DNA of 64,000 nt from Chitinophagales bacterium (GTDB taxonomy: Bacteria; Bacteroidota; Bacteroidia; Chitinophagales; Chitinophagaceae). Every line of letters begins with the position of its first letter. The stretch's first letter is position 1. This document shows positions 25,864-36,500 of this stretch, piece after piece. The stretch spans positions 124,001 to 188,000 of the forward strand of contig JACJXP010000001.1 of the NCBI GenBank assembly GCA_020636575.1. Direction: 5' to 3'. The position numbers and the translations under genes are program-made. A model generated the notes under the pieces. That model searched no databases. It saw only the letters and a list, made by a program, of their open reading frames with translations, and had not been told where the DNA came from.

Positions 25864-27438
25864 TTGAAAAAGTACACTAACCTTGTAATTGCTATTAGTT
25901 GTGGAATACTGCTTTGGGCATCATGGCCAGCCTCTCCTCTTACCTTTTTGATCTTTGTTGCGTGGGTTCCGTTATTGTGGCTTGAATCAAAAGTGAGCAG
26001 TCGGAAAAAATTTTTTGGATTGACCTATGCAGTCATGTTTGTCTGGAATGTGGCCACCACCTGGTGGATATGGAATGCATCTGCACCAGGGGCTGTAGCT
26101 GCTTTTTTAGCTAATAGCCTGATCATGTGCTTACCGTGGTTGGGATATAAGATCGCTAAAAAATGGTTAGGTGAAACAAAAGGATTTTTAGCCCTGATCG
26201 CTTTCTGGATGTGTTTTGAATATATCCATTTGCTTGATTGGGGCCTCAGTTGGCCCTGGCTTACATTAGGAAATGTATTTGCCATGCATCCGGGTTGGAT
26301 ACAATGGTATGAGTATACAGGAACAAGTGGCGGAACATTATGGGTTTTGACAGTCAATATTTTTTTATTTCTCCACTTGCAAAGAAATTTTAACCGGCAA
26401 ACTGCAAAAAAATACAAGTACCTGATATATGCTATAATACTTTTGATTCTCCCGATAACAACTTCTATGCTTGGCTCCATTCATAAAAGAAGTCCAGGAA
26501 TAAAATCAAATGTAGTAGTTGTACAACCTAATATCGACCCTTATGAAAAAGTTTCAACGGGTACTTTCGAAGCACAATTAGAAAAGCTGATAAGGTACAG
26601 CGAAAAAGAAATTGACGACAATACGGCACTGCTTGTGTGGCCTGAAACTGCTTTGTATATGCCGGGAGGTATTGACGAGGATCACATGCAGGAAAATTAT
26701 TTATTGAATCCCTTTTTTGCATTTCTGAAAAAACACCCGAATCTTTCATTATTTACCGGTATTGAAAGTTTTAAAATAGTGCCCTCTCCCACCAAATACA
26801 GCCAGGAATTCAACGGGATAAATTATGAAGCATATAACGGAGCTGTATTAATAGATAGCAGCGGACCTCACCAGTTTTACCATAAAAGCAAATTGGTACC
26901 GGGTGTAGAAACATTGCCATGGTTCCTACGGTTCATTGATAAATGGTTTGAAAAATTTGGTGGAACTACTGCGGGTTATGCCAAACAAACGGAAAGAAAA
27001 GTCATTGAGGAGAAGAACGGATTTAAAATAGCTCCGGCTATCTGCTATGAAAGTATTTATGGAGAATTTATGAGCCAATATGCTGATAAAGGAGCCAATC
27101 TTATCTGCATTGTAACCAATGATGGTTGGTGGAAAAAAACACCGGGGCATAAACAGCACATGAATTATGCAAGGTTACGAGCCATTGAAACAAGAAGATG
27201 GGTGGCCCGCAGCGCTAATACTGGTATCAGTTGTTTTATTGATCCGTATGGCACAGTTTATCAGCCAAAACCCTACAACACTGCTGCAGCGATCAAGATG
27301 AATATCTCACCTGATAACAGATACAAAACATTTTTTGTGAGGAATGGTGATCTGCTTTCAAAATTGATGGTGACATTGAGTATCCTTTTACTGGGATGGA
27401 CAACCACTTTGAAGATCAGGAAAAGATTTGCCGAATGA
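25864..27438 (+). CDS. lnt: Apolipoprotein N-acyltransferase
   Basis: Adds the third acyl chain to lipoproteins in the inner membrane. About 524 aa: an N-terminal block of membrane helices (ISCGILLWASWPASPLTFLIFVAWVPLLWLES onward) and a C-terminal nitrilase domain with the catalytic triad Glu (LVWPETAL, about residue 260), Lys (YHKSKLVPGVE, about 340) and Cys (APAICYES, about 393). The start is uncertain: TTG at 25864 gives a compact N-terminus ahead of the first helix, while an ATG at 25771 would add 31 polar residues and leave only 22 bases to the divergent tonB. Confidence 0.9.
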   Translation: MKKYTNLVIAISCGILLWASWPASPLTFLIFVAWVPLLWLESKVSSRKKFFGLTYAVMFVWNVATTWWIWNASAPGAVAAFLANSLIMCLPWLGYKIAKKWLGETKGFLALIAFWMCFEYIHLLDWGLSWPWLTLGNVFAMHPGWIQWYEYTGTSGGTLWVLTVNIFLFLHLQRNFNRQTAKKYKYLIYAIILLILPITTSMLGSIHKRSPGIKSNVVVVQPNIDPYEKVSTGTFEAQLEKLIRYSEKEIDDNTALLVWPETALYMPGGIDEDHMQENYLLNPFFAFLKKHPNLSLFTGIESFKIVPSPTKYSQEFNGINYEAYNGAVLIDSSGPHQFYHKSKLVPGVETLPWFLRFIDKWFEKFGGTTAGYAKQTERKVIEEKNGFKIAPAICYESIYGEFMSQYADKGANLICIVTNDGWWKKTPGHKQHMNYARLRAIETRRWVARSANTGISCFIDPYGTVYQPKPYNTAAAIKMNISPDNRYKTFFVRNGDLLSKLMVTLSILLLGWTTTLKIRKRFAE

Positions 27439-28226
27439 ATAAAGAACTAAAATACGATAGCAAAAAAATTTCATATAGTATCTACGGACAAGGAAAGCCG
27501 GTTATGCTGGTACATGGTTTTGGAGAAGATAGCCGTATATGGAAACACCAGGTAGAATATCTCCAGAACAATTTTAAACTGATCGTACCGGACCTTCCCG
27601 GATCCGGTAAATCAGAACTGATCCCAGATTTGACCATTGATGAAATGGCTGAAGTACTACATGCCATTATTCATGAGGAGAATATTGAACGCTGTACCGT
27701 GATAGGTCATAGTATGGGAGGGTATACTACCCTCGCCTTAGCTGAGAAATACTGGAACCATCTGAACGCATTTGGGCTTTTTCATTCTTCCGCTTTTGCA
27801 GATAGTGAGGAAAAAAAAGCTGCCCGCCAAAAAAGCATCCATTTTATTAAGGAACATGGCGCCATGGAATTTTTGAAAACCGCTATTCCCAATCTTTTTT
27901 CAGAACAGTTCAGAGAAAAGTCATCAGCGATTGTAGAGGAATTAATTAAGCAAGGGCACAACTTTTCGGCTGAATCCCTCGTTTCCTATTACCAGGCCAT
28001 GATAAAGCGTCCGGACAGAAGCAGCGTTTTGTCACAAAGTGCTGTCTCAGTGTTATTTATAATGGGAAAATATGACACCGCGGTACCATTTGAGGACAGT
28101 TTGAAGCAGTGTCATCTGCCTGAAACATCGTATATTCACATACTTCGGCAGTCGGCCCACATGGGTATGCTGGAGGAAACAGAAAAATGCAACGAAATTT
28201 TGGAAAAATTTTTGCAGGAAATCTGA
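27435..28226 (+). CDS. Alpha/beta hydrolase
   Basis: 263 aa, cytoplasmic. Classic fold motifs: oxyanion region VMLVHGFGEDSRIW, DLPGSGKSE, nucleophile elbow VIGHSMGGY (Ser), an Asp in IMGKYDTAVPFE, and a His in LRQSAHMGMLEE, giving a complete Ser-Asp-His triad. The substrate cannot be predicted. The ATG at 27435 overlaps the lnt stop in an ATGA junction, so translation is coupled to lnt. Confidence 0.88.
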   Translation: MNKELKYDSKKISYSIYGQGKPVMLVHGFGEDSRIWKHQVEYLQNNFKLIVPDLPGSGKSELIPDLTIDEMAEVLHAIIHEENIERCTVIGHSMGGYTTLALAEKYWNHLNAFGLFHSSAFADSEEKKAARQKSIHFIKEHGAMEFLKTAIPNLFSEQFREKSSAIVEELIKQGHNFSAESLVSYYQAMIKRPDRSSVLSQSAVSVLFIMGKYDTAVPFEDSLKQCHLPETSYIHILRQSAHMGMLEETEKCNEILEKFLQEI

Positions 28227-28249
28227 AATTTTAGATACCAACCCTACTG

Positions 28250-30838
28250 ATGAAACGACTTTTATTAGCCATAATATTTATTTTTTTCTCAGCAAGTATG
28301 TTGAACGCTGCCCACATCAAGGGCGGTTTTTTCAAATACAGTTATTTAGGACAAGGCTCATCGGCTAATACCGCCAGATACAGGATCACATTGGTCATTT
28401 ACATGATCTGTAATCCAACCCAGGCTCAGTTATCAAGCCCTATCAATTTTTCAATTTTTAATGGCAGAACAGGACAGTTTATCCAGGATGTAAGTGTTCT
28501 TCTTTCGGATACATATAATCTGAATAAAGTTTTTGATGAGCCCTGTATCACCGGAAATGAAACAGGATGTTATTACACAATTGCCACTTATGATCTTTCA
28601 TCTATAGAACTACCTGTTACAGCTGACGGCTATACTATCTCCTATCAAAGGTGTTGTAAAGTTGCAGGGATCAATAATGTAACAGGAAGCCAAACAGTTG
28701 GAAATACATTTAGCATAACAATACCCGGGACCTCTGTCTCTCCTACTGCATTTATGAATAGCAGTCCTTCGTTTCGGGTAAATGATACTATTGTGGTATG
28801 CAGAAACAATTACTTTCAATACCCATTCAGTGTTACTGATGCTGATGGTGATTCTCTTGCTTATTCTTTTTGTACAGCTTACGCCGGAGGTTCACAAGCA
28901 ACCCCGGCCCCCAATACTGCAAGTAATCCTCCTTATACACCTGTTCCTTACGCAACACCATATAGCGGCTCACAACCCATGGGAGCCAATGTGTCAATTG
29001 ACCCGGCAACCGGGTTAATTGATGGTATTTCTCCAAACTTCCTGGGAGAGTTTCTCGTTGGGGTTTGCGTTAAAGAATACAGGAATGGTGTTTTGTTGGG
29101 TACCACACTTAAAGAACTGATTATCCGTGTAAATGATTGCCAACCCCTGAAAGCTCTATTAAATCCCAGTATGATAACATGCGACGGATTTACTCTGAAT
29201 TTCAGTAACCTTGTTTTCAACCAGGCAGGCACAGAATACACATGGGAATTTGGTGATCCTGCCAGTGGAACTGCTAATACCTCTACTCTTGAAACCCCTT
29301 CTCATACATTTTCTGATACTGGTGTGTTTATTGTGAAGCTAAAAGTTGGATTACCCGGAGGGCTATGTGCAGACAGTACAACTATGTTAGCAAAAGTCTA
29401 TCCTGGGTTTTTTCCAGACTTCCAGGTCAATGGAAGCTGTTTCCTGAATCCTTTTCAATTCACAGATCTTACAACTACAAACTACGGAGTGGTTGATAGC
29501 TGGAGCTGGAACTTTGGAGATCTTAGTACTACCGGCGACACTTCACACCAACAAAACCCTCAGTGGACCTATCCGGATCCGGGTACCCGGGACATTACAT
29601 TTATAGTTACAAACAGCAAAGGATGTCGGGATACTGTTCAACAAACAGTGAATGTTTTGGATAAGCCATTGATCAACCTGGGATTCGCCGATACATTGAT
29701 ATGCAACGGTGATGTATTGCAACTATCATCATCTGGCAGTGGAAATGTACCCGGCACATTCAGCTGGACACCAACTACAAATATGACCGGCGCAAATACG
29801 GCCACACCAACCGTTTCGCCAACAATAACAACCTGGTATTATGTGATGCTGAATGAAAATGGTTGTGTAAATACAGATTCAGTAAGAGTGAGAGTAGTGG
29901 ATTTTGTAACGCTGCAGGCAATACCTGACACTACAATATGTTTGGGTGACGATGTGCAATTGGGCGCTTCCTCAGATGGATTACAATTCAGCTGGACACC
30001 AACAGCTACTTTAAATAATCCATTCATTATTAATCCTGTTGCTACGCCAACAAATAATACCATTCTTTACCAGGTAACAGCTGTTATTGGTGGATGCAGC
30101 GCTACCGACGATGTACTGGTTACAACTGTTCCTTACCCCGTTGCAGCCGCAGGGCCTGATGATAGTGTTTGCTATAATAGTCCCGCTCAATTAAATGCCA
30201 GTATCAATGGTTCTTCATTTGTATGGACCCCTGCTAATTATCTTGATAATCCAAACTTGCTTAACCCGGTAGCCACACCACCCCGAACTACACAATATGT
30301 TTTATCTGCCTACGATACACAAGGATGTCCCAAGCCTGGCAGAGATACTGTAGTTGTATACGTTTATCCAAAAGTAAATGCATTTGCAGGCCGGGATACA
30401 GTTGTTGTAGTCGGACAGCCTTTACAATTCAACGGAAGTGGAGGCTTAAATTATCACTGGTCACCTTCTACCTATTTGTCAGATCCTGACATAAGCAACC
30501 CGGTTGGTATTTATGACGCTGCAGTTGATAGTATCCAATATAAATTGGTTGTTACTGATGAAATAGGCTGTGCGGATTCTGCCTATGTAACAGTGAAAGT
30601 ATTTAAAACCAATCCGTATGTTTTTGTTCCCACAGCTTTTACTCCTAATAATGACGGACTGAATGATATTCTTCGTCCTATTCCTGTCGGGGTTGAAAAA
30701 ATAAACTACTTCAATATTTATAACCGCTGGGGACAATTAGTTTACAGCACATCCGTACATGGGACAGGCTGGGATGGACGCATTTCAGGCCGTGACAGAA
30801 CAGCGGTGTTTTTGTATGGATGGTCAGTGCCGAATTGA
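28250..30838 (+). CDS. T9SS type B sorting-domain PKD adhesin, frameshifted at its C-terminus
   Basis: 862 aa as read. Signal peptide ends SMLNAAH. The first 300 residues form a conserved Bacteroidota surface domain (IKGGFFKYSYLGQGSSANTARYRITLVIYMICNPTQAQ), followed by PKD domains (YTWEFGDPASGTA..., SWSWNFGDLSTTGD...) and Gly/Asn-rich repeats. The CHU_C domain begins normally (FVPTAFTPNNDGLNDILRP, YNRWGQLVYSTS, GWDGRISG) but ends abruptly at 30838. Adding one base near 30795 and one near 30823 restores SGVFVWM, then QCRIDYNGQPLFFKGTVALIRK and a stop at 30891-30893 (881 aa). As sequenced, the protein would lack the last part of its secretion signal. Confidence 0.85.
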   Translation: MKRLLLAIIFIFFSASMLNAAHIKGGFFKYSYLGQGSSANTARYRITLVIYMICNPTQAQLSSPINFSIFNGRTGQFIQDVSVLLSDTYNLNKVFDEPCITGNETGCYYTIATYDLSSIELPVTADGYTISYQRCCKVAGINNVTGSQTVGNTFSITIPGTSVSPTAFMNSSPSFRVNDTIVVCRNNYFQYPFSVTDADGDSLAYSFCTAYAGGSQATPAPNTASNPPYTPVPYATPYSGSQPMGANVSIDPATGLIDGISPNFLGEFLVGVCVKEYRNGVLLGTTLKELIIRVNDCQPLKALLNPSMITCDGFTLNFSNLVFNQAGTEYTWEFGDPASGTANTSTLETPSHTFSDTGVFIVKLKVGLPGGLCADSTTMLAKVYPGFFPDFQVNGSCFLNPFQFTDLTTTNYGVVDSWSWNFGDLSTTGDTSHQQNPQWTYPDPGTRDITFIVTNSKGCRDTVQQTVNVLDKPLINLGFADTLICNGDVLQLSSSGSGNVPGTFSWTPTTNMTGANTATPTVSPTITTWYYVMLNENGCVNTDSVRVRVVDFVTLQAIPDTTICLGDDVQLGASSDGLQFSWTPTATLNNPFIINPVATPTNNTILYQVTAVIGGCSATDDVLVTTVPYPVAAAGPDDSVCYNSPAQLNASINGSSFVWTPANYLDNPNLLNPVATPPRTTQYVLSAYDTQGCPKPGRDTVVVYVYPKVNAFAGRDTVVVVGQPLQFNGSGGLNYHWSPSTYLSDPDISNPVGIYDAAVDSIQYKLVVTDEIGCADSAYVTVKVFKTNPYVFVPTAFTPNNDGLNDILRPIPVGVEKINYFNIYNRWGQLVYSTSVHGTGWDGRISGRDRTAVFLYGWSVPN

Positions 30839-30902
30839 TTACAATGGCCAGCCGCTTTTCTTTAAAGGAACCGTAGCCCTAATTAGAAAGTGATTTAAAA
30901 AG

Positions 30903-30935
30903 TTTGCGGCTGTTTAAAATAAACCTGTAAACTTG
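30903..30935 (+). promoter_or_regulatory. Candidate promoter of the SDR gene
   Basis: TTTG at 30903-30906 and TAAACTTG at 30928-30935 (one mismatch to TAnnTTTG) are 21 bases apart and lie 26 bases ahead of the SDR start codon. Confidence 0.4.
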
Positions 30936-30961
30936 TACTATTTCATCCCCTAATTTATTTT

Positions 30962-31735
30962 ATGCCTAAGATCGTTTTTATTACCGGCGCCACTTCGGGC
31001 TTTGGAAAAGATTGTGCTTACAAATTCGCTTCGCATGGTTATGATGTGATTATAAATGGCAGGAGAAAAGACCGGCTACAACATATTGCTGATGAGATCG
31101 AACAAAAGTATAATGTGGCAGTATTGCAACTGGAGTTTGATGTAAGAGATGAATCAGCAGTTTTTACGAGCATTAATAATATGCCGGAAGAATGGAAACA
31201 GATCGATGTATTGGTGAATAATGCCGGGCTTGCCTTAGGAAGAGATTTTTTTGACGAAGCCGATACCGATGACTGGAATATTATGATAGACACCAACATA
31301 AAGGGGCTTCTTTATGTTGCTAAAGCTGTTTCCCAGTTAATGGCAGCTAATAAATCATCCAATATACCTGCGGGCCATATTATCAATATGGGCTCCATTG
31401 CCGGAAAGGAAGTATACGAAAAAGGAAATGTTTATTGCGCCACCAAATTTGCAGTAGATGCCATCAGCAGATCTATGCGGATTGACCTAATGCGCCACAA
31501 CATTAAAGTTACTTCCATAAACCCCGGTGCTGCAGATACCGAATTCTCCCTGGTTCGATTTAAAGGAGATGAACAAACAGCAGAAAAGGTATATGAAGGG
31601 TTAACAGCACTAACGGGTGAGGATGTGGCTGAAGTAGTGTATTACTGCACCACCCTGCCTCCGCATGTTTGTGTTAATGATCTGACCATCACTTGTTTAC
31701 AACAAGCTAATTCTGTTTATTTTAACAGGAAATAA
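30962..31735 (+). CDS. SDR family NAD(P)-dependent oxidoreductase
   Basis: 257 aa classical short-chain dehydrogenase, closest in pattern to YdfG-type 3-hydroxy acid/serine dehydrogenases. It has the cofactor motif TGATSGFGK (residues 8-16), an NGRRKDR segment favouring NADPH, VNNAGLALG, the catalytic Ser in NMGSIAGKEVY, the YCATK active site (YxxxK), and NPGAADTEFSLVRFKGD, which is characteristic of the YdfG group. The substrate is inferred only by family. It stands alone with its own promoter. Confidence 0.9.
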   Translation: MPKIVFITGATSGFGKDCAYKFASHGYDVIINGRRKDRLQHIADEIEQKYNVAVLQLEFDVRDESAVFTSINNMPEEWKQIDVLVNNAGLALGRDFFDEADTDDWNIMIDTNIKGLLYVAKAVSQLMAANKSSNIPAGHIINMGSIAGKEVYEKGNVYCATKFAVDAISRSMRIDLMRHNIKVTSINPGAADTEFSLVRFKGDEQTAEKVYEGLTALTGEDVAEVVYYCTTLPPHVCVNDLTITCLQQANSVYFNRK

Positions 31736-31946
31736 TTAAGAAAGAAGCTGTTGAAAGCTTTGCAATTTCAGATTTATCGTCTACTTTGTACTTCCCTCGA
31801 TCTTGACCCCTTCGTAAACCCGGATTTTATCCAGTAAATCCCCGAGAAAATATACGATTGCAGTGGTTTTTGCCATGCAAAACTTTAAACACAACTGTTT
31901 GAAACATATTTTTATGTTATTAGTAAGACTTGATACAAGATCCGTT

Positions 31947-32477
31947 ATGAAAAGACCGTACCTTCTACTATTTATATCCATTTTTCTTGCAACTAATTTA
32001 TTCTCCCAGGATGTAATACGCCTGAGGTCTTGTTCAGATGACCTGATCACCAAACAAGTTGATAGTCTCAAGAACCTTTATGGTAAAGATGGTTATATTT
32101 TGCTGAAAGAAGCTTCCATCAATATGGAAAGCGAATTTGAAATGCCGGTCATCGTTCCGTTAACACAAGGCAGCTGGTATCAATTTGTTTTTATTGGCGA
32201 TTATACATCCCGTCTTTATGAAGTAAGGATGTACGACTGGCAGGAAAGGCAGGTTGTTTTCAGACAAAACAAATGGGGTGAAATAGACGGCAATATCATC
32301 TCATATACATATATCCCCCAGTTCTCTGAATTTCATATGATGAAACCGGTACAGGTCAATAAGAAGAAAAAGAAAAATCTTTGCGGATATGTGATGTTAT
32401 TCAAAAGAACCGGTGAACAAAACCAGGGAAATGCGTCTGTATCCAACACCACTCACACAAACAATACAGTAGAATAA
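31947..32477 (+). CDS. Secreted protein of unknown function
   Basis: 176 aa from the ATG at 31947, which opens a signal peptide (YLLLFISIFLATNLFSQ). The mature part has an N-terminal Cys, a conserved-looking EFEMPVIVPLTQGSWYQFVFIGDYTSRLYEVRMYDWQERQVVF segment, then a Lys-rich patch (KKKKKN) and an Asn/Thr tail. Predicted periplasmic or outer-membrane associated. Not recognised as a named family. It converges with the PorP/SprF gene. Confidence 0.65.
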   Translation: MKRPYLLLFISIFLATNLFSQDVIRLRSCSDDLITKQVDSLKNLYGKDGYILLKEASINMESEFEMPVIVPLTQGSWYQFVFIGDYTSRLYEVRMYDWQERQVVFRQNKWGEIDGNIISYTYIPQFSEFHMMKPVQVNKKKKKNLCGYVMLFKRTGEQNQGNASVSNTTHTNNTVE

Positions 32478-32504
32478 TTTTTTTTACCTGGAGATTACGG
32501 CTTC

Positions 32505-33545
32505 TTAGTAAGCCCTGAAACTAGGACACATCGCTTCTCTTTTATTTCCGCGGTAGCGATCAACAACCCCTTGTTTTACTACTGAAAATTCAAATGCACC
32601 ACGGCCATTGTTATAAGTACTCAGGTCTGAGATGGTAGCATCATAAGTAAAAGTGAAGGTGAAATCTTTGTACCCTAATCCAACCATGGGGATGATCGCA
32701 TCTTTATGGCGATAATAAATACCACCTATCAATACTTTCTCACCATCACCTGATAAATTATAATGTGCATTTAACCCGCCAACTACTTCATAAGACTTTG
32801 CCTGTAATGATCCGTACACATTAGGGTTAATGATGATCATATCATTCAGCTTAAAGCTACCGTTCAGAAATGCTGTATAGCGAACCGGGACTTTGTTATC
32901 AACGCCAGCCTGGTCTGAGAAGAATGATTCCTTTGGCTGGTTTATATGCATAGCTGAGAAACCGGCATTAAGATATGTTCGGTCATCGGGGAAATAGGCA
33001 TAGTTCATCCCCACCTGTAGATCCAGGTAATTGATGTTATTTGCATCCAGCTTTGGCGCTACGCCTGTTTGGTGTGAGTCAAAAAACTGGCCGTTCCACT
33101 GGCTTGGAAAACTCAGGTTACTGGTATTAATGTTTTTATTGGCCCAACCCACATTAAATCCTAAACTAAGCAAACTTCCAAAATTCAGCATTTGGTGATA
33201 AGCAACAGAACCGTATACTTTGGTTGAAGTGAGTACACTGGTACCGGCAACATCCCTGAGAATCACACCACCCAATCCTAACCAACCGGTATTGCTTTGA
33301 TTTTCCAATAACTGAACATCACCAAAAGCACTGAAGGTTTTATAAGGAAATGCTGTTACAGATGCCCATTGATTACGATAATTAGCGCCAAGCCTGTAAT
33401 CACCATCCGGAATAAATCCCGTATTAGCAGGGTTGGTCAACAAAGGAGAATTGAAGAACTGCGAAAAATGAAGGTCTTGTGCCTTCGTATATTGACATCC
33501 GAAAACGATCAAAGAAAAAAACAATATGACAGACCTGTTTTTCAT
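32505..33545 (-). CDS. PorP/SprF family type IX secretion system membrane protein
   Basis: 346 aa. Signal peptide followed by AQDLHFSQFFNSPLLTNPANTGFIPDGDYRLGANYRNQWASV, the hallmark start of PorP/SprF proteins. A 14-strand type outer-membrane barrel ends with SFRAY. SprF-type proteins are needed to deliver particular type B cargo across the outer membrane. It lies 12 bases downstream of the 1203-aa adhesin gene on the same strand, so it is probably the dedicated partner of that protein. Confidence 0.9.
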   Translation of the reverse strand: MKNRSVILFFSLIVFGCQYTKAQDLHFSQFFNSPLLTNPANTGFIPDGDYRLGANYRNQWASVTAFPYKTFSAFGDVQLLENQSNTGWLGLGGVILRDVAGTSVLTSTKVYGSVAYHQMLNFGSLLSLGFNVGWANKNINTSNLSFPSQWNGQFFDSHQTGVAPKLDANNINYLDLQVGMNYAYFPDDRTYLNAGFSAMHINQPKESFFSDQAGVDNKVPVRYTAFLNGSFKLNDMIIINPNVYGSLQAKSYEVVGGLNAHYNLSGDGEKVLIGGIYYRHKDAIIPMVGLGYKDFTFTFTYDATISDLSTYNNGRGAFEFSVVKQGVVDRYRGNKREAMCPSFRAY

Positions 33546-33557
33546 TTCATTAATTCA

Positions 33558-36500
33558 CTACCTGATTAACGTAATATCTCCCTTTTTAGTTGTTTTAGTA
33601 CCGTCAAAAAACTCTACATCCAGAGTATAAGCATATACATCCATTGGCTGTACTGCTCCTTTCACCCTTCCGTCCCAGCCTTGTTTTGTACTATTTGTTT
33701 CAAAGACCTTCTGCCCCCACCTGTTCCAGATGATAAACCGCATTTTGCTGATGCCAAAGCCTCTGACCAAAATAATACTATTCTCATCTCCGCTTAACGG
33801 CGTGAACGCATTGGGCACATCTACCAAAGATTCGATCAGGCTGCTTACCTCTAATACTGTTGTATCAGAACAACCCAGCTGATTAAAGGCAACCAGCATA
33901 GCCTGGAAGGTGCCGGTAGCATTATACTGATGCTGTACTGACTGAAGTGTTGTGGTTTCTAATGAATCTCCATCACCAAAGAACCATTTATATCTGACTG
34001 CATTCTGAGACAGATTAGCAAAAGTGGTAGGCGTATTCACAAGGGGTGGATCAGGCGCAAAGGTTGCCTGAGCCAATGGACTTTCCAATACCGTAACATC
34101 TATTGATGTCATATCCTGACCGTTACAGGAGCCCGGATTAAATACAGATTGTGTTACCGTATAGGTGCCAGGAATTGTATAAGTATGCATCGGAGCTGCA
34201 TCAGTTGATGTTTGCCCATCACCAAAATTCCAGAGATAAGTCGTTGCACCTTCAGACCCATCACCAAATTGAACCGGTTTGCCCACACAAACAATCGGTG
34301 GCACATCTATGCCTGCTCTTACATTCAATGTTACAACCACTGTTAGCTGAAATTCATCCGGCGAATTACAGTAAGTAGAATCATTTAAAGTAAGCTTGAC
34401 GATATATGATCCCGGACCAGAGTATTGATGTGTTACCGGTTGACCATTGGTACGAATAGTTGGTGTTCCATCTCCAAAATCCCAGATAAAAGTAGTGTCA
34501 CTGAATGGATAAAGTGCCGGTTCAATTGTTGTATTTGTGAATTGATATCTGAAATCCTCACATGGTTGTAAACGGGTAGCCGTAAATACAGGCAAAGCTT
34601 GTGTAGCTCCCACTTTTATATTCATATAAGAGCTATCTCTTAAATTACATGTATTGGGGTCAACAGCCACAAGCATTACATTATATGTACCGACTGTTGT
34701 ATAAATGTGTTGAGCATTGGGTGTATTGGTTACCAGGTCAGGTGCATTGCCCGGAACATAGTTAAAATACCATTCGTAACTCTGTCCGTTAGCCAGTGTA
34801 TCGCTAAAATCAACGGTAAGCGGAACGCAACCGGCAGTATCCCTTATTACGCCATCAATAGCAGATTGTACCCCTGCTGCAACACCAGACAGGTTCATTG
34901 CAATTTTTAACATAGTAAGATTACAACCACTTCCTGTAGCATTATTAACTGTTGACCATGCGCCAGCTGTTACCGGAAAAGATGGAACAGGAGTAGCTAG
35001 TTTACAGTTTCCACAGATCGCCTGGTAGATCACACCGTTTTCATCAAAACGGCTGGTACCACCATCAACATGATCACCGCCGGGTTGTCCGGCAGGGTTA
35101 TTTTCACCAAAAAAACTTCCAAATAATTGACCGGTAGCATTTTTTTCCAGAACAAAAAAGTAAAAATCATTACCATCAGTTGATGACTTAAAAGCATCTG
35201 GAGTTACTGGTAAGCCTGAAGTTCCAGCACTATTATAAGGATTGGCTGGGTTGTAAGATCCTCCAAAACCAGAAATATATACATTTTCGCATCTGTCTAC
35301 CAGAAACGCCACCGGGGAAATATTAGGATTTGCCGCTCCAGAACCAAACATTGTAGAATAAACAAAGGCCGAAAGATCTGGTTGCAGCTTAGCTATAAAC
35401 TGTTTACCATTACTATTGCTATAAGTTGCATTTACCGGTACCCAGGAACCGGTAGTTTGCCCCATTATATAGGGAAAACCACTATTATCAAACTTTAATC
35501 CAAATACCTGATCAATACCAGAAGTGCCGATATATGTTCCTTTTTTTAAAGTACTTCCATCACTACTCACAATGGCCACAAATCCATCAATCGGATTCAC
35601 CCCAGAAGGGTTATGATGTGTTGGGCCAATAGTACCTGCCGATGCACCAGCAGGAAACAAATTTGAGCTTTCTGTTCCACCACCAACAAAAATATCTCCA
35701 TTAGGCGCTATAGAAAGAACGTATGCTGCATCATTACCTATTCCACCTAAGTAGGAGGCAAAAATAAGAGCACCCAGATCAGGTGTTAATTTAAGTAATA
35801 CACCATCCTGGTTACCACCCGGTGTAGTTTGGAAAGCTCCCGGGGTTATTGGAAACACATTAGATTGTGTACAGGACGCAACATAAATGTTTCCGGCATT
35901 ATCCAGGATAACTTCACTACGGCCATCATCACCATAATTCCGCATTATAGAATTTGCTCCATTCTCCCTGATGGGAGAAATATTTACACCATCATTACCA
36001 ACGCCACCAATTCGTTTTGAACCAATCAGACCTGAGCCAGCGGCATTGAGTTTGGTCACAACAATATCGAAAGAACCCAGGTCACCTATTTCACTACCGG
36101 CACCAATAGGATTTGCAGTTGGATATGAACTTCCTGAATTAGATCTGCCGGCAATAATAAGATTACCCTGGTTGTCAACTATTAAACTATGTGGTTGATC
36201 TTTTTCATTTCCGCCAATGTATGTAGCATATACTCTGTTTGTGCCATCAGGGGTCAATTTAATAATTGCCATATCGTAATCACCACCATTAAAGGTATTA
36301 TCGTAAACTCCGGGATTAGTTGGGAAACCAGCCCCCCAAACAATCCCACCAGCATACATACTTCCATCAGGCCCATAAGTAGCAGTAAAACCCCAGGTGT
36401 CTGCACTACTACCGGAAAAGGAACAAAAAATAATGGAAGGATCAATCACCAATACTTCATTGGGATCATAATCATCTACTTGAAACCTTACAATATTTCC

